A stretch of 64,000 bases of DNA from NCBI GenBank assembly GCA_004335835.1, contig RWJK01001658.1, positions 27,889 to 91,888 on the forward strand, read 5' to 3'. Every line of letters begins with the position of its first letter. Position 1 is the stretch's first letter. The translations under genes were made by a program, and so were the position numbers. Positions 29,920 to 42,321 of the stretch are shown here, piece after piece. Under the pieces are notes generated by a model. The model ran no database searches and was not told where the DNA came from. It saw only the letters and a program-made list of their open reading frames with translations. The DNA is from Scenedesmus sp. ARA3. Taxonomy: Eukaryota; Chlorophyta; Chlorophyceae; Sphaeropleales; Scenedesmaceae.

Positions 29920-30573
29920 CCAGCACATGTCATCTGCTGCGTGTGGTGACGTGTGTATAACTGCCAGACACGGCTGTGTGTGGGTTACCAGGGGCGCTAC
30001 CGGCTGACAACACACACCAGGCAAATTCAACCGCTGGCAGCCACTGACAGTGACTAAAAAGTTGATAAAAACCGCCCATTGGGTAGGCAACACACCACTG
30101 CCAGGAGGTTTCCAGCGCCTGGACCGGAAAGCACGGGAGTTGAACCCCTCAGACCTCTGGAGCATCTTTCAAGTGCTGGCAGCATCAGCTGCGCACAACT
30201 GACAGAGCCAAAACCCAGTCGGCTGCAAATCATAACGTGGCCCAAGACCATCATCAAGCCTGCTGCTCAGCAGCCAGTGGCTCATCACCATCCCATAGTA
30301 CCGGGTGCTCCCTTGAACAGCCCTCAATGTCTGATGCAACCCAGTCGCCGTAGCAGTCCCCCGGCTGCGCTACCACCTCCTCGCCGTCCACCCCACAAGC
30401 AATCGGCTTAACGGCATTGCTGCTAGAGGGCTCTGCTCTCGCCAGCCCATGGTGCCGGGTGCTCCTTTGAAAGGCCCCTCAACATCTGATGTGACCCAGC
30501 CGCCTTAAAAGTCCCCCGGCTGCGCCTGCACCACCTCGCCATCCACAAGCATTGCTGCGAAAGAGTGCTGCTC
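29920..30573. other. Convergent intergenic stretch with DUF427 exon copies
   Basis: The homoserine dehydrogenase and DUF427 genes converge here. Most of 30290-30530 is two degraded copies of the DUF427 last exon (listed separately). 29920-30290 shows no supported gene. Confidence 0.4.
30290..30535 (-). repeat. Two downstream copies of the DUF427 last exon
   Basis: Segments at about 30530-30445 and 30365-30290 (minus) repeat the end of the true last exon (QAQPGDF..GWVTSDVEGPFKGAPGT). The first has an in-frame stop where Tyr is expected; the second is more diverged. Both come after the true stop, so they are non-coding. Confidence 0.8.
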
Positions 30574-31386
30574 TCACCACCCCAGCGTGCCGGGTGCGCC
30601 CTTGAACGGCCCCTCAACATCTGACGTGACCCATCCCCCATAGAAGTCCCCCGGCTGCGCCTGCACCACCTCACTATCAACCTCGCAGGTGAAGGGTGAG
30701 GCGTAAAAGCTGTAGTAGCCCTTGATGGCAGCAAAGGGCTGCGTGGGGTTTTGGTAAGACCAAACCCTAGCCTTGGCCTCCTGGCCGCCTGCAAGGACAC
30801 AATGAAGTTAGTGCGGGGTCAGGGTTGGGGCTATAGCCTGATCTGACATTTGCAGGCCTTGTAGCGGTGAGAGCAGAGATCAGCTGCTGCCTCATGAACA
30901 GAGATCAGCAGAAGAGATAAACGGTCCGAGACGCTTGGTGGCTGCACACCAGGCAGCTTCACTGCAGCACAAATGCACCTCACGTACAGCTGCTGCCTCA
31001 AGAGCTGCAATTTGGCATGCACTGCTGTTATAACACCATCGGGCTGCAGCCAGCTGGCCGATTGCATGCACCCACCTGCTGCTACGTCATGGTAGCTTGC
31101 TTTGCCTTTCCACTCGCAGAACGTCTGGCCCTTGCTTGAAGCAGTGAAGAACTGCTCCCTGCAATCTGCTGGAGGCAGATAGTAGGTTGGCGGGTGGCTG
31201 GTCTCCAACACACGGTAGGCTTGCGTGGTGTCCGCAATCACTGTGTCACCAAGCTTCACAACAAGGTGCCTGCTTGTTGGCTCCAGCCTTGGAGGCCTGG
31301 GGTAATCCCAAACCTTCTCCTTTTGAGCTGCCATTGCCCTGCAGGACTTTCTGCGTGCGAGCCTGATAGGGAGTTGGACAGCAAGG

Positions 31387-31423
<37 letters not shown>

Positions 31424-31451
31424 GGTTCTGGGTGGTGCTGGCTGGGGGCAA
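30574..31451 (-). CDS. DUF427 domain protein
   Basis: Two exons, 31451-31076 and 30788-30574, join in phase (phase 1) to 196 codons plus TGA. The second half ends FYGGWVTSDVEGPFKGAPGT then LGW, the characteristic end of DUF427 proteins, and the N-terminal part (VWDYPRPPRLEPTSRHLVVK, then GDTVIADT) matches the domain start. This makes a two-lobed protein as in bacterial and algal members. The family has no settled biochemical role that I can state. Met 31451 gives a 39-residue Ala/Arg-containing extension that could be an organelle-targeting sequence; Met 31334 starts directly at the domain. A ctgcag just before 31334 could instead be an acceptor. Confidence 0.85.
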
Positions 31452-32673
31452 TGTCCTGCGAGCAACACCATGGTAGTAAGCAACAAGGCGTCTAGATATT
31501 GAGGCACATGAATGGCTATGCAGACTGTTGCAGACATGTCATCGCAGCTGGGTGCGTTGTCACAATGCACTGCATTGTTCGTGGTGCATTCAAGGCAGCA
31601 GGTGCAGTGCACCAGGAAGTGCTGCATGCTCTGCTTGGCGTGAAGCACTGCACCCCACTGATACCCCACTGCATCATCATGTGCAGCGTTTGAAGCGCAG
31701 GCTGCCTGCTAGGGTGCACGATAAAGCCACTCGGACCTGAACAGTAGCTGCAGCATAACGCTCGAGTTCGCAACAGCCGCAGATTCTTGCAGAATCTGCA
31801 CGAGTTTGTTTTATCGAATCATAAACCTGTCTTTCAAAGTTGTGGCAGACTGCATTCTCCGCTGCATGAACTTACTGAGATTTGTTGGACAAGTCCCAAG
31901 TACCTCCCGACAACAGGCACCGATCATGACAACTACGGACTCATCAAAGATGTTTAAATACACTAAACCACGTCGTTAATTTCTGGTGTCTTCTAATCCG
32001 ATTTGAGTGCCATGCATTTGAAATTTGAGCTAGCAGCTGTTTCTCAACAGCACTGTTGCAGTGCAGCAGTGCAGGCCATCACGGTGTCTGCTCTTTATGC
32101 TCATTGGCAGTAGGTGCAGGTGAACTGCGCCTGCACACGTTTCCTTTCAAGTGATGCCTCTTTAGAGACAAGTTTTCGCACTGTGATGCCCGTCATCTCC
32201 GTCCGTCAGTGCGTAATGATTATCGTGACTTTCCAGCCTTGATCACAGTCAGGCGCAACAGGATTTTGTTGATATGGATCATCCCAGTGAGTAGTATTTG
32301 CTAATTGCACCTGCTTTGCTGCTTGCGACAGCGGTGCGTCGGGATAACAGTGACCCAGCGAGCTTACACTGTTATCTATTTGCTTACACCCTTAACCCAG
32401 AGAGCGGGCCGACTGCTCCTTAGGTCAGTGCTCTCCTTAATGGCTCGATCTGCTTCTCGCATGCGTTATCTGTCGTACGTATCTGTCAGCAGGACGCTAC
32501 AGCCACGGACACGGATGGTCCGTGGCATAACTTTCCTGCGCGGCCGCAGCATAGGTGTCTAGCGTATTGGAAGACATTGTTCATAGCAATAGTAGCATTA
32601 GCGGAAGTAGCAGTTGCCGCACACGCACAGCTCGGGACACAACAGCGTGCTGAGCAGCACAGCAGGTGTGAAT
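31452..32673. other. Divergent intergenic stretch, about 1.2 kb
   Basis: This lies between DUF427 (minus) and the next plus-strand gene. It has lower GC and no triplet runs or exon copies from about 31740 to 32600, so it contrasts with the introns on both sides. No supported gene, RNA gene or repeat was seen. Confidence 0.5.
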
Positions 32674-33478
32674 ATGTTTACGCACACACGCACAGAGGGT
32701 GCCTTTGCGTTAGCAGAGTTTTCACCTGAATACAAAATCAAGTCAAACAAGTTACCACGGATCAAGCAGCTTCATGCATCCACGCCTGGTTGGGCCCCTG
32801 CTGCTGCTCTGCTTGCAGGCATGCCAACAGCAGCACAGCGGCGCAAGGCAGGCAAAAACGCCAAAGGTGGCGTGGGAGTGCAGCAGCAGTTAACGCTGAA
32901 CGGCCACTCGTATGTGCACCGGGCAATGCGCCTGGAGCGGCAGGCAGCAGTGCACCTGGCAGCCCTGCAAGAGGTGGAGGCTGATGTGCTTGCTGCACGC
33001 ACTCGTGAACAGGTCAGCACGAATGGTATGCTGCAGCCTGCATGCAGACGTCCAAGTGGGCATCTGCCTTAGCCTGCATGCAGACGTTCAAATGGGCATC
33101 AGCCTGCATGCAGACGTTCAAATGGGCATCTAGCCTGCATGCAGACGTCGAAGTACTTCCACTAGTGGGCATCTTCTTAGCCTGCACTATCAGGCAGTGC
33201 GTGATGTGCTGCTGAGCTGCACAGTACTATGAGTCGTCCTTGCCGGCATGAAGAAGCTGACCGCGTGCGAGTGGCCGCTGGATCAGCACTGCTGCAAGGT
33301 GGCGTCTCGAGCAGGTTGTTGGCTTGCTGACACATCTTTTGCGCTGTTGGCGCTGCGCTTGTGCTGCTGCAGCTGCTTGTGGACATGGTGCTGCACCAAG
33401 AGTTAGTGGTGGCAGAGATCCTTCAGCAGCAGCGGCAGCAGCAGCAGCAGCATGAGTTGCGCAGAGATGGTACCGACA

Positions 33479-33525
<47 letters not shown>

Positions 33526-35772
33526 GGTGTGGGCTCCCAGGACAGCCCTGCAGCCGCCCAAGACAGCAGCCACAGGGGCAAGGGGAGCTCAGCAGCACCC
33601 GCTCGGTCTCTTGACCTCTTTAGGTTGACCGATGCTGTAGGTCGCGCTGCAGCTGCTGCCCAGGCAGGCACCAGGCGTGCAGCCGCCGCCAGCAGCAGCA
33701 GCAGCAGCAGCCAGGCTGCTGACGGCAGCTATGTCATGCGGCTGTTACGTAACCCCACGCTGGAACAGGTGCAGCTGGTGCAGGCGTGGGGTGTAGAGGA
33801 CTGGTGCAACCACTGGCGGGTGAGGCGGCATGTTTGTGTCGCATGCTGTCTCCAATAGGATGTGACAATGCCGGACCTGAACTCCTCACACATATATGTC
33901 ACACAGCGAAACACACAAGATGCGTGGTATGCAGCTTTCGTTGCGCACATTTCCGTCTCACGCTGTCATTTGTGTGTTTGTTAAAGTGCTGACAGCTGTC
34001 GCCAGCGCTGTCTGCACGCCATGACCAAGCGGCAATGTTATTCTCCTGCTGCTGCAGTCACTCTCTTTGCCCGCTTGGCAGTGCTGCTTGAGCTTGCAAC
34101 ACGCGAGGCAGAAGCAGCAGCAGCCTCACCATCACCAGCAGCAGCAGCAGCCCACGGCCCGCACATGCAACACTTGGAGCGTGTAGTTGATGAGGTGCAG
34201 ACCTTGACCTACCTTGCGCACTGCCATAACCACTTGCCGATGTTTCAGTCGGTACTCGTGAACCTGGAGACAGGGGAGGCGGGCGTGCCCGTGACAGAAG
34301 CACACAGGCTGCGTGTGGCAAAGCGGATAGAGCTGACACCTTGGCAGGTGGGAGCAATTGAAGAAGGACATGTTGCGTGACATAGCAATTAGGTTGTTAC
34401 TATGTACAACAGGAGTTTGCACCATCTGGCGTAATGCACGTTCTGTCAACCGCCAACAAGTGCCCAGGCATGCACAAGCGTGATGCAGGTCATGGCACGC
34501 AGGTGCTTGCCATTGTCATGACATCGTCATTTCTTGAACACAGCGCTGCCTGCCCCGCTATGCAGGTGCAGCAGCTGGCTGCTGCGCTGGCTGAGTTTGA
34601 GCGCCTGTCACATTTGAAGCCTTGCTATTCAAGCCGCTGGTCCCGCTGTGCTGTTGTCTGCAGGTGCAGCAGCTGGCTGCTGCTCTGGCTGAGTTTGAGC
34701 GCCTGTCACATCCTGAGCCTTGCTGTCCAATGCCGCTTGCCCTGCTGTGCTGTTGTCTGCAGGTGCAGCAGCTGGCTGCTGCGCTGGCTGAGTTCGAGCG
34801 CCTGTCACATCCTAAGCCTTGCTGTTCAACGCCGCTTGCCCTGCTGTACTGATGTCTGCAGGTGCAGCAGCTGGCTGCTGCGCTGGCTGAGTTTGAGCGC
34901 CTGTCACATTTCGAGCCTTGCTGCTCAACGCCGCTGGCCTTGCTGTGCTGTTGGCTGCAGCTGCAGCAGCTGGCTGCTGCGCTGGCTGAATTTGAGGGCC
35001 TGTCGCATGACCACAGCAGGGAGGGCACTGCGCTCATGAGCAGAGCCAACAACCCTGGCTGGCTGTTTGCAGAGGCAGCACAGCAGGCACGCATGAGGGT
35101 GCGGCGTGATGGAAGCAGCAGCGGTGACAAAGCTGAGCCAGCCGCAGCAGCAGCAGCAGGATGTGCAGGCTCACGCACAACATCTTCAGCAACGGAGGCA
35201 GATGTGGACAGCGACAGCAGCAGCAGCAACAGCGGCAAAGGCGCAGCTGCAGCTGTTGTCAGGGGCAACCTGGATCGGCAGCTGGGTCGTCACGTGAAGT
35301 CACGCCACCTGCACATGGTCTTGCTGCACATGGTGATGACAAATACACTGTCCCGCCTGCAGATCGCCAGTCTCAGCACCTGCGTCACTAGCATGATGAC
35401 CTATTGCTGCTCACATGTCCCAGCGGGCGCCTGTGTGTGCTTGTCTGTATCTGTGGGCTGCTGCTGCTGCAGGTTGCCTCGTACCCCCGCGGCCCAGTGG
35501 CAACCTTTGTAGCTAGTGCATTGGCGCTTGCAAAGGCTGACTCAACACCTGGCAAGGTATCTGCTGGAGCAACAAATGTGCCCGCAGGTGGCTGCGCCAA
35601 CTGCTGCCGGGCGCTGTGCCCCTTGCTGCAGCACCACCAGCAGCAGCACGAGGCGGCACGCGCTGTGCTGCTGACGCGGCAGCAGCAGCGCTGGTGGCAG
35701 GAGGTGGGCGGGTGCTCGCAGGCACCCGGGGCGAGCGAGAAACGCTTGCAGCAGCTGCTGCTGCAGTCGTAG
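32674..35772 (+). CDS. Unrecognised multi-exon protein, low-complexity rich
   Basis: Likely exons: 32674-33012 (alternative start Met 32821), 33373 to about 33819, about 34058-34346, one starting near 34965 and running to about 35330, then 35473 to about 35555 and possibly more to 35772. The first exon is basic (TAAQRRKAGKNAKGG) and then helical; exon 2 continues helically (LLVDMVLHQELVVAEIL), followed by Q and S runs. Later parts include LTPWQVQQLAAALAEFERLS and SYPRGPVATFVASALALA. Helix plus 'LTP.Q' and 'SYP..P' segments faintly recall C-terminal parts of algal bZIP-like regulators, but no canonical basic region is present, so I give no function. The join between exons 2 and 3 is not in phase with the best splice sites. 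Confidence 0.5.
33030..33165 (+). repeat. Four-unit tandem repeat in an intron
   Basis: A unit of about 32 bp (agcctgcatgcagacgttca plus aatgggcatc) is repeated four times right after the first exon of the unrecognised gene. Confidence 0.85.
34560..34960 (+). repeat. Four upstream copies of one exon 5' edge
   Basis: The acceptor ctgcag and the segment coding VQQLAAALAEFERLSH occur near 34566-34612, 34664-34712, 34762-34812 and 34862-34910, then in the complete exon from about 34965. Units are about 98-100 bp, each including the same cttgctgttcaa..ccgcttgccctgctgtgctg intron segment. Confidence 0.9.
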
Positions 35773-36075
35773 ACAGGGCAGCTGCATACGTGACAGATGA
35801 GTATGCGGTAATGTGTGAGGGTCTGAGAAAGATGGCAGCCACGCTCAAGCTGGCGTGTCTGTGTGCTGGCAGGAGCCTTGAGCGATGCATTGGATGGTGC
35901 GGTCAGATGATTGCTGCCTCATGCATTGGGGCAGAGAGCACAGATGCTGCAAATGTTACTGTGACGCTGGCCACTTGCAGCAGCAGCGCTGGTGGCAGGA
36001 GGTGGGCGAGTGCTCGCAGGCGCTCGGGCGAGCGAGAGCCGCTTGCGGCAGCTGCTGCTGCAGCCGTAGACAGGG
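35690..36075 (+). repeat. Duplicated segment at the 3' end of the unrecognised gene
   Basis: 35683-35765 and 35978-36065 both code QQRWWQEVG.CSQA followed by a Gln/Leu or Ala-rich end. The second copy is about 290 bases downstream and diverged. Confidence 0.75.
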
Positions 36076-36284
36076 TCGCAGACATGGCGTTCGCGTGGTG
36101 AAAGTGTGGATTTTTGCGCAGGCTGGAAGGTTGAGTGATGCAATGCATGATCAGGTCGCATGGTTGTTATCTCATGCAGTTGTGCAGGGGGCTGGGGATG
36201 CATTGCATGTGGCACGGTAGGTGGGCACTTGCAGCATGAGCAGCCCCCGGTTGAGTGCATTTAATGATCTGCATCAGGTTTGCA

Positions 36285-36470
36285 TCAGTATGCATGGCAT
36301 GTGACTTACATGCTGGGCACTTGCAGCATGTACAGCCCCCTATTGAATTAGTCGAGTGGTCCGCATCAGGTTCACATCAGGACTGCATCAGGTTTGCCTC
36401 AGGTTTACGTCAGAATGCATCACGTTTGCATCAGAATGCATCAGGTTTGCCTCAGGTTTGCATCACACAT
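36285..36470 (+). repeat. Short tandem repeat of catcaggttt type
   Basis: Imperfect units of 11-22 bases (gcatcaggtttgcctcaggt and variants) repeat about ten times between 36360 and 36470, with a single related unit at 36275-36295. Confidence 0.8.
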
Positions 36471-37237
36471 GGCTTGTGCTGAGCATCATCTGGTTGCATG
36501 GCTGTGTGCTGTAACAGCTGCAGTGCTAGCGGGGTTGTTGCATGGTCAGGCGTTGCTGTTGAGGTGCAAGATATCCTGGAATGGAGTTTGTGTGACGGTA
36601 CAACTGCCGGCCTAGAGCACGTAACACACATTGCGCTCGGCTCACGACAGTCAGCGTTTCTGCTTGTTACTTTGACCAATGCATGACATTGGTGGGATTG
36701 GCTGAGCTGAATTCCATGTGTCATGCGCTGTTTTTCAAGTGTCAATTTCCTATTGCAAAAAGAAACAGCACCAGTTGGCACTTTGAGGCAAGGCAGTTTG
36801 TATCGTATTGGGGCGCGGCAGCATGCGTGTGCTAGAATCACTGACCAGCGGACGCGCGTGCAGCGCTTGCTGCTTAGAGGTGCGCCCGCGGTGCGCTTGC
36901 CTGTGCTGCTGTGATCTGTTGCGCTGGCTGTACCCAATCAGTCGAAACTGCAGATACTGTCCTACTTTTTCCAGCACAGGTGGATTTCAGACATTTGGAT
37001 GTCTTGCTCTGTGAAGTTGTTCTGGGCTGTGGCGGAATACGGCAACCAACAATGATGGGAATGGCGCCTATTTGTGTCAGCTCGGTGTTAGCTTGCACGA
37101 TGGTTCAGTGTGCTGCTGGCGCAGAAAAGAGATATGTGCTGGCTGATGGGTTTGAGCTGGCCCTTTGCAGCAGAAATGGGGTTGTTGTGTGGATGTCTGG
37201 TGCCTGGCTGCTGTTGAGCACTGTATGATTTGTAGCA

Positions 37238-38188
37238 GTGTCATCTGTGGCCGGTGTGTGTTTGCAAGGACGGCATGTAGCAAGCGCACTGGCAGCAGAC
37301 AGCATATGCCTGGCTCACTTGGGCGCGCTGCTGAAGGCATTCGGATATGCTTGCGTGTTGTGCGCTGTATCTGTTGTTGAAGCGCCATGTACCATGGCAG
37401 GCTGGTGCAACCTGATCTGCTCACCACGGTCGTTGCTTTACGTGGTTGATATAATTGCGCTGGGACTCTCTGGCCAGTTGCATAACACGAACATGCAGCT
37501 ACGTGGACAACGATGCAGCTGCTGCTCCAGCGTTACGCACATTTGGGCTGGTTGTGGTCGACGGCTTGAGCACACCTGCATCAGTTCTTTACATCACCAT
37601 CAGGTACATATGGATACTGATGGGGAAGATGTTGCTACTCTGAGTGTCCTTTGTTTGTGCTTGCTCCAAAAAGGTGGCATCAGCCTGTCAGTGTCGCTTT
37701 TGTGTGGCAGTTACGTGGGCAGCTGCTGCGGTCGGCAGCATAGTACTCGTGAGTGCATGGAGGTATGTGTGCAGCCAAGAACGTGCCGACCAGTGTCCTG
37801 CAAGCATGACTCACACACCGGATGTTTGCAGGATTGGGTCATGAAAGGATCTGTGTATGGTGCCTGCTATTTGTGCTTGTCTTCAAGATGCTCAGCTCTT
37901 GATGAGCCTGTGAGCGTTGTTTTCTGGGGGCAGTTGGATATCAACTTTCACTGGCTGAGCACACAGCGGCAGGAGCCTTTGGGCAGGGAGGCTTCTGGCC
38001 CAGCATTGCTTGAAGGTGCGCATTTATGCATCTACATGCCTAAAACTGCCTTTTCACACAGCGGCTGTGTTGCATCACTGTGGCAGGCATGCCCCAGGGC
38101 GTGGTGTGCTGCACACGATTTCGGGACAAGTGGTGCGATGGTGATGGGCCTCACCGGCATCGCTACTGCTGCAGCGCGTAGCTCCTGA
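37238..38188 (+). CDS. Long open frame of doubtful coding status
   Basis: 316 codons without a stop, rich in Cys, Ser and Leu. It shows no domain I recognise, no clear signal peptide and no clean exon structure, and overlapping frames are also open in parts. The amino-acid make-up looks like the translation of TGC/CTG-rich non-coding DNA. I list it because of its length only. Confidence 0.15.
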   Translation: MSSVAGVCLQGRHVASALAADSICLAHLGALLKAFGYACVLCAVSVVEAPCTMAGWCNLICSPRSLLYVVDIIALGLSGQLHNTNMQLRGQRCSCCSSVTHIWAGCGRRLEHTCISSLHHHQVHMDTDGEDVATLSVLCLCLLQKGGISLSVSLLCGSYVGSCCGRQHSTRECMEVCVQPRTCRPVSCKHDSHTGCLQDWVMKGSVYGACYLCLSSRCSALDEPVSVVFWGQLDINFHWLSTQRQEPLGREASGPALLEGAHLCIYMPKTAFSHSGCVASLWQACPRAWCAAHDFGTSGAMVMGLTGIATAAARSS

Positions 38189-39011
38189 CTGTGGACATCT
38201 GACGACACTGCTGCTGGTGCCTGAATGGATGACCTCCAGTCACCGTGCTGTTTTGAGCCCTTCTGGCCGCGTGTCGCACGCGCGTTGAGTACCGCTTGAT
38301 GCACTGAGGACATTGGCAGTTCGTTGTGGTTGCCGCATGCAATGATTTCTGGGCGAGGGGAGCTGACACAGGCGGCCGGATGTGCGTGGCATACCGTAAG
38401 GTAGTACCAGCACCATGCTGCCTTAGCGCATGCTAGCGTATACGCATGTTTGGCTCAGTGCTCTGCGGAAGCACCGCGCTGAGTTTTGGAGCTCGTTGCA
38501 GCTCGCCTGCACAGCTTCTGAAACTGCACTGGCCACCTGCAGCCCGGATGGCAGCGCTGGCGAAGTGAGCTGTCCTGATATGAGGTGCTACAGTGCAGCG
38601 CGTGTTGTTGACCGTGCTGTGCATGCTGGGCTGGCCACTGCAGCCCAGCACCTGTGCTGGGTGTAGCTCGGCAGGATAGGTGTTGGTTTTGTGTGACGCT
38701 AAAATGGTGAGCCAACGTGTGCAACAAAGACAGTGGCAAGCCTTGAAGGCTGCTGGGTAGCACAGCCTCAGGACTGTGACAGGACAGGGCTTCCCTTCTG
38801 CACATTAGGGCAAGGGGCAGCGACATCAGGGGCCTTTCCTCTGGCGGCTCACCAGGAAGGCTGCAGGTTATTCGGAGGCGTCAATGCGCTAGCGCACTCA
38901 AAATAATTCGTCCGACTTTGCTTCACCTGATCATCTTCCAATGAGCAATGACAAGCACGGGTGACAGGGGAGGGAATTACATCGTGGAACGAGTAGGATT
39001 TACATCTTAAT

Positions 39012-39017
39012 CACGTG
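39012..39017. promoter_or_regulatory. G-box (CACGTG) upstream of PGRL1
   Basis: The palindromic hexamer CACGTG lies about 100 bases before the PGRL1 start codon. G-boxes are common in light-regulated plant promoters; a role here is only inferred from the position. Confidence 0.25.
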
Positions 39018-39114
39018 TACAACAGAACTCAGTTTTGCTCGCTGAACTGCTGCCATAGCAGCAGCGCCTTGACTGTAGTAGTGCCGGTGTTGCCGTAGCA
39101 AACAGACGCGAAAC

Positions 39115-42100
39115 ATGCAGTGTCTATCTGCCCGTAATTGCCTGAGGGCCATGCGGCCCTGCAGCAGCAGGATCAGCACGCTCGCTCCACGCACCCACCT
39201 GCAGCACTCTCCTAAGTGGCTGGTGAGGGCACAGCCGGAGGCCCCGCCCACTGCAGAAGCCACATTCGAGGAGGGGGAGCAGCTCACAGGAGATTACTGC
39301 AGTCTGGACTCCGCTGGCAAGCGCGTCAGGCAGGAGAACCGCACTGTTGGTGGGTGGGCTGTCTGCGTCGATCTAGGGCCTGGGAACGAGAAAGATGCAG
39401 GACAGGCCGCTTGGGTAGCTTACATGAGCAGCTGCTACGCCCCATGCTGCCCATGCAAGCTGCATAGGTGCTGCTGCAGCAGTAGCTGTTTGCAGCACTA
39501 GGTGCTCTGCCTAGGCAGCATGGTGTGCGCTCTGCTGTCACAGCAGGGTGCTCTCACGAGCAGTCGTGCCCAGCACTTTTTACTCATGAGCAGCAGTGGC
39601 TGCTGCAAAGCATACGTCATGCACGAGCTCGCCAGCACGTGACACTCAAACTTTGAAAGCTGCAGCAGTGATAGCTTCACCCAGTATCCTTGTAGTATCC
39701 CTGCAGGAGATAGTAATAGCTGCATCGTGCAAAGGCGATTTACCCTCAGCAACTGCTGCTTCTCACAGCCCGCTGTGACTGATCCAATGCTGGCCAGCGC
39801 AGCAACCAGCTAATAGCCAGTCCCATCCACAGCGGCCTGTCATGTTCTTGGTCAAACTGCGGGTCAAACTGGCTTGACTCGGCCAGTAATGTGATCCAAC
39901 TGCTTCTCTAGTGGAGATGCTGCTACTGGGATCCTGCAAGCACAGGCGAGCTAGATAAGGAGCAACCGCAGGTCATCCCGGCCTCCTGCTGTCAGTGACA
40001 AGCCTGCCACGCGGATTCACTGCTGTGTGTGCTGCTGCTGCTTTCCTGCAAACTCTCTGGCGAGCTGGAGCGGGAGTTCCTGGAGGCCATGTCCGACTAC
40101 TACTACGGCGACAACCCTGCTATGTGGACCCACTGATTTGTGTGGTGCTGCTGCTGCTGCTGCTTTCCTGCAAACTCTCAGGCGAGCTGGAGCAGGAGCT
40201 CTTGGAGGCCATGTCCGACTACTACTACGACGACAACCCTGCTATGTGGACCCACTGATTTGTGTGGTGCTGCTGCTGCTGCTGCTGCTGCTTTCCTGCA
40301 AACTCTCAGGCGAGCTGGAGCAGGAGTTCCTGGAGGCCATGTCCGACTACTACTACGGCGACAAGCCCAAGCTGACTGATGAGGAGTTTGAGCTGCTCAA
40401 GGAGGAGCTCATCTGGGCGGGCAGCAAGGTGGCCATCCTGGACGGTGATGAGCAGCGCTTCCTGGAGGCGACACAGGCCTACCAAAAGGTGCGGCAGCGG
40501 GGAGGGTGCTGTTGGGTGTGATTTGATTTCTGGGGGCTACGTCGGCACACTGCAACATGCAGCGCTGGTGCAGCAAGCGTGGTTCAGCGATTTGTGAGGG
40601 ATACTTGTCCTGGGGGCTCGAAACGGTGGTGGTTCTGCTGATCATGGCTAGGTTTCGTGTCAACCAGCAATTTTCACTAGCTGTTTCCTTTGAGTAGCCG
40701 CTCAACATAGCGTGCGGCGGCACAGGGCTTGGCAGTGGTTCGCCACACCAGCGGGCAAAGGGTTTTGAGGTTCTGTGGTGTGAGGAGTTTGAGCTGCTCA
40801 AGGAGGAGCCTTCTGGGCGGCAGCAAGGTGGCAATCCTTGATGGGGATGAGCAGCGCTTCCTGGAGGCGACACAGGCCTACCAAAAGGTGCGGCGGGAGC
40901 GATTGGATTGCTTGGCATCTGCGATCTCAATGCTTTGACGAGTAGCAGCAAGGTGGCCAAACATAGCTGCTTTCCCTGGCGAGCCGCTGCTGCTTACACA
41001 CCTGCGCCATGTGTGTGGGTGCGGCGCTTGGCAAGCTCAGCAGAGCCTGCAGCTGCAGGGTTGCAGGGTTTGTCGACCGTACCATGGCTCCCTCCGCACT
41101 TTGGGTGGCAGGTGCTGCGGAGTGCATTTGCAGGTGGACTGCATGAGTGGTGGTTGCTGGCTGCAGTTGTGTTGCTGCACTACAACGCATGTGCCATCGC
41201 ACAGCTGTGTGTGTCACACGTTGTTGCACCTATCCCTGCTGCTGCTACTGCTGCTGCTACTGCTGCTGCTACTGCTGGTGCTGCAGGGCGCGCCTGTTAT
41301 GAGCGATGACGACTACGACGCGCTCAACCTTATTCCACACACTGCCGCCTGATTGCTGCTGCTGCTGCTGTTGCAGGGCCAGCCCATCATGAGCGATGAC
41401 GACTATGATGCGCTCAAGGCTGAGCTGAAGCTCAAGTCCAGTGTGGTGGCGGCGCAGGGGCCACGCTGCAGCATCCGCTCGTGAGTGCGATGCTTTGGCT
41501 GGTGGCACGCTGGCATGCCAGCACATCAGTGTGTTGGGCAGCTCGACAGGAGCCAGCTGCTGTGTGCAGCAGTTGTGTTCTAGCTACTCGTACATCAGTG
41601 TGTTGGACAGCTGACACCGGCTGCAAAATGTGCAATTGGCAACTTCTGTGTGATGCGCAGCTGCCTCTTTCACATAATGTATGCCCCAGCATCACTGTAC
41701 TCCGTGCCAACTTCATGCTCGCTTGACGCTCAGGTACAAATTCTGTGCACTGCCTGCTTCCCGCCTTCTCTTTCCTCCTCCACAGAAAGAAGATGTACAG
41801 TGACGCGTACCCCGACTACCTGCGCATGACCGCGCTCAACGTGCCGGCTGCGCTGCTGGTGCTGGGCTTCCTGTTCAGCCTGGACGACCTCACCGGTGAG
41901 CTATCTTGCTGGTGTAAATTTAACAATGTACTGCATGAATCAAGCTCAGTGGCATGTCTGCTGCTGGTGCTCGGCTTCCTGTTCAGTCTGGACGCCCTCA
42001 CCGGTGAGCCATTTTGTTTATTGTTAAAAAAGAACATGCAGTGACGGGTCATTCATGTTGAGTTGACAATATGGTGTATCAGGGTTTGGGGTAGCTGGTG

Positions 42101-42287
42101 CAGGGCTTCCTGTTCAGCCTGGACGACCCCACTGGTGAGCTATTGTGTGGGTGTGTGAATCACGCAGTATAACTGCTTGCCAGCATAAGTGACGTGTCTG
42201 CTGCTGGTGCTGGGCTGCCTGTTCAGCCTGGACCACGTGTCTGCTGTTGGTGCTGGGCTGCCTGTTCAACCTACGGCAAACCCTGAA

Positions 42288-42321
<34 letters not shown>

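Larger units (their letters stand above)
36110..39114. other. Long stretch without a supported gene
   Basis: About 3 kb between the unrecognised gene and PGRL1. It contains the short tandem repeat at 36285-36470 and a long open frame at 37238-38188 (listed separately). No triplet runs, exon-edge copies or recognisable protein motifs were seen, so it differs from the gene regions. It may be a long 3' UTR, non-coding DNA or an unrecognised gene. Confidence 0.4.

Noticed and set aside
30100..30175. tRNA-like sequence on the minus strand (ggttcaactcc)
   Set aside because: The T-loop-like stretch has no pairing stem around it, and no acceptor stem or anticodon arm can be built.
37238..38188. Confident gene at the 316-codon open frame
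   Set aside because: No motif, no splice structure and a composition like TGC/CTG-rich non-coding DNA; kept only as a low-confidence entry.
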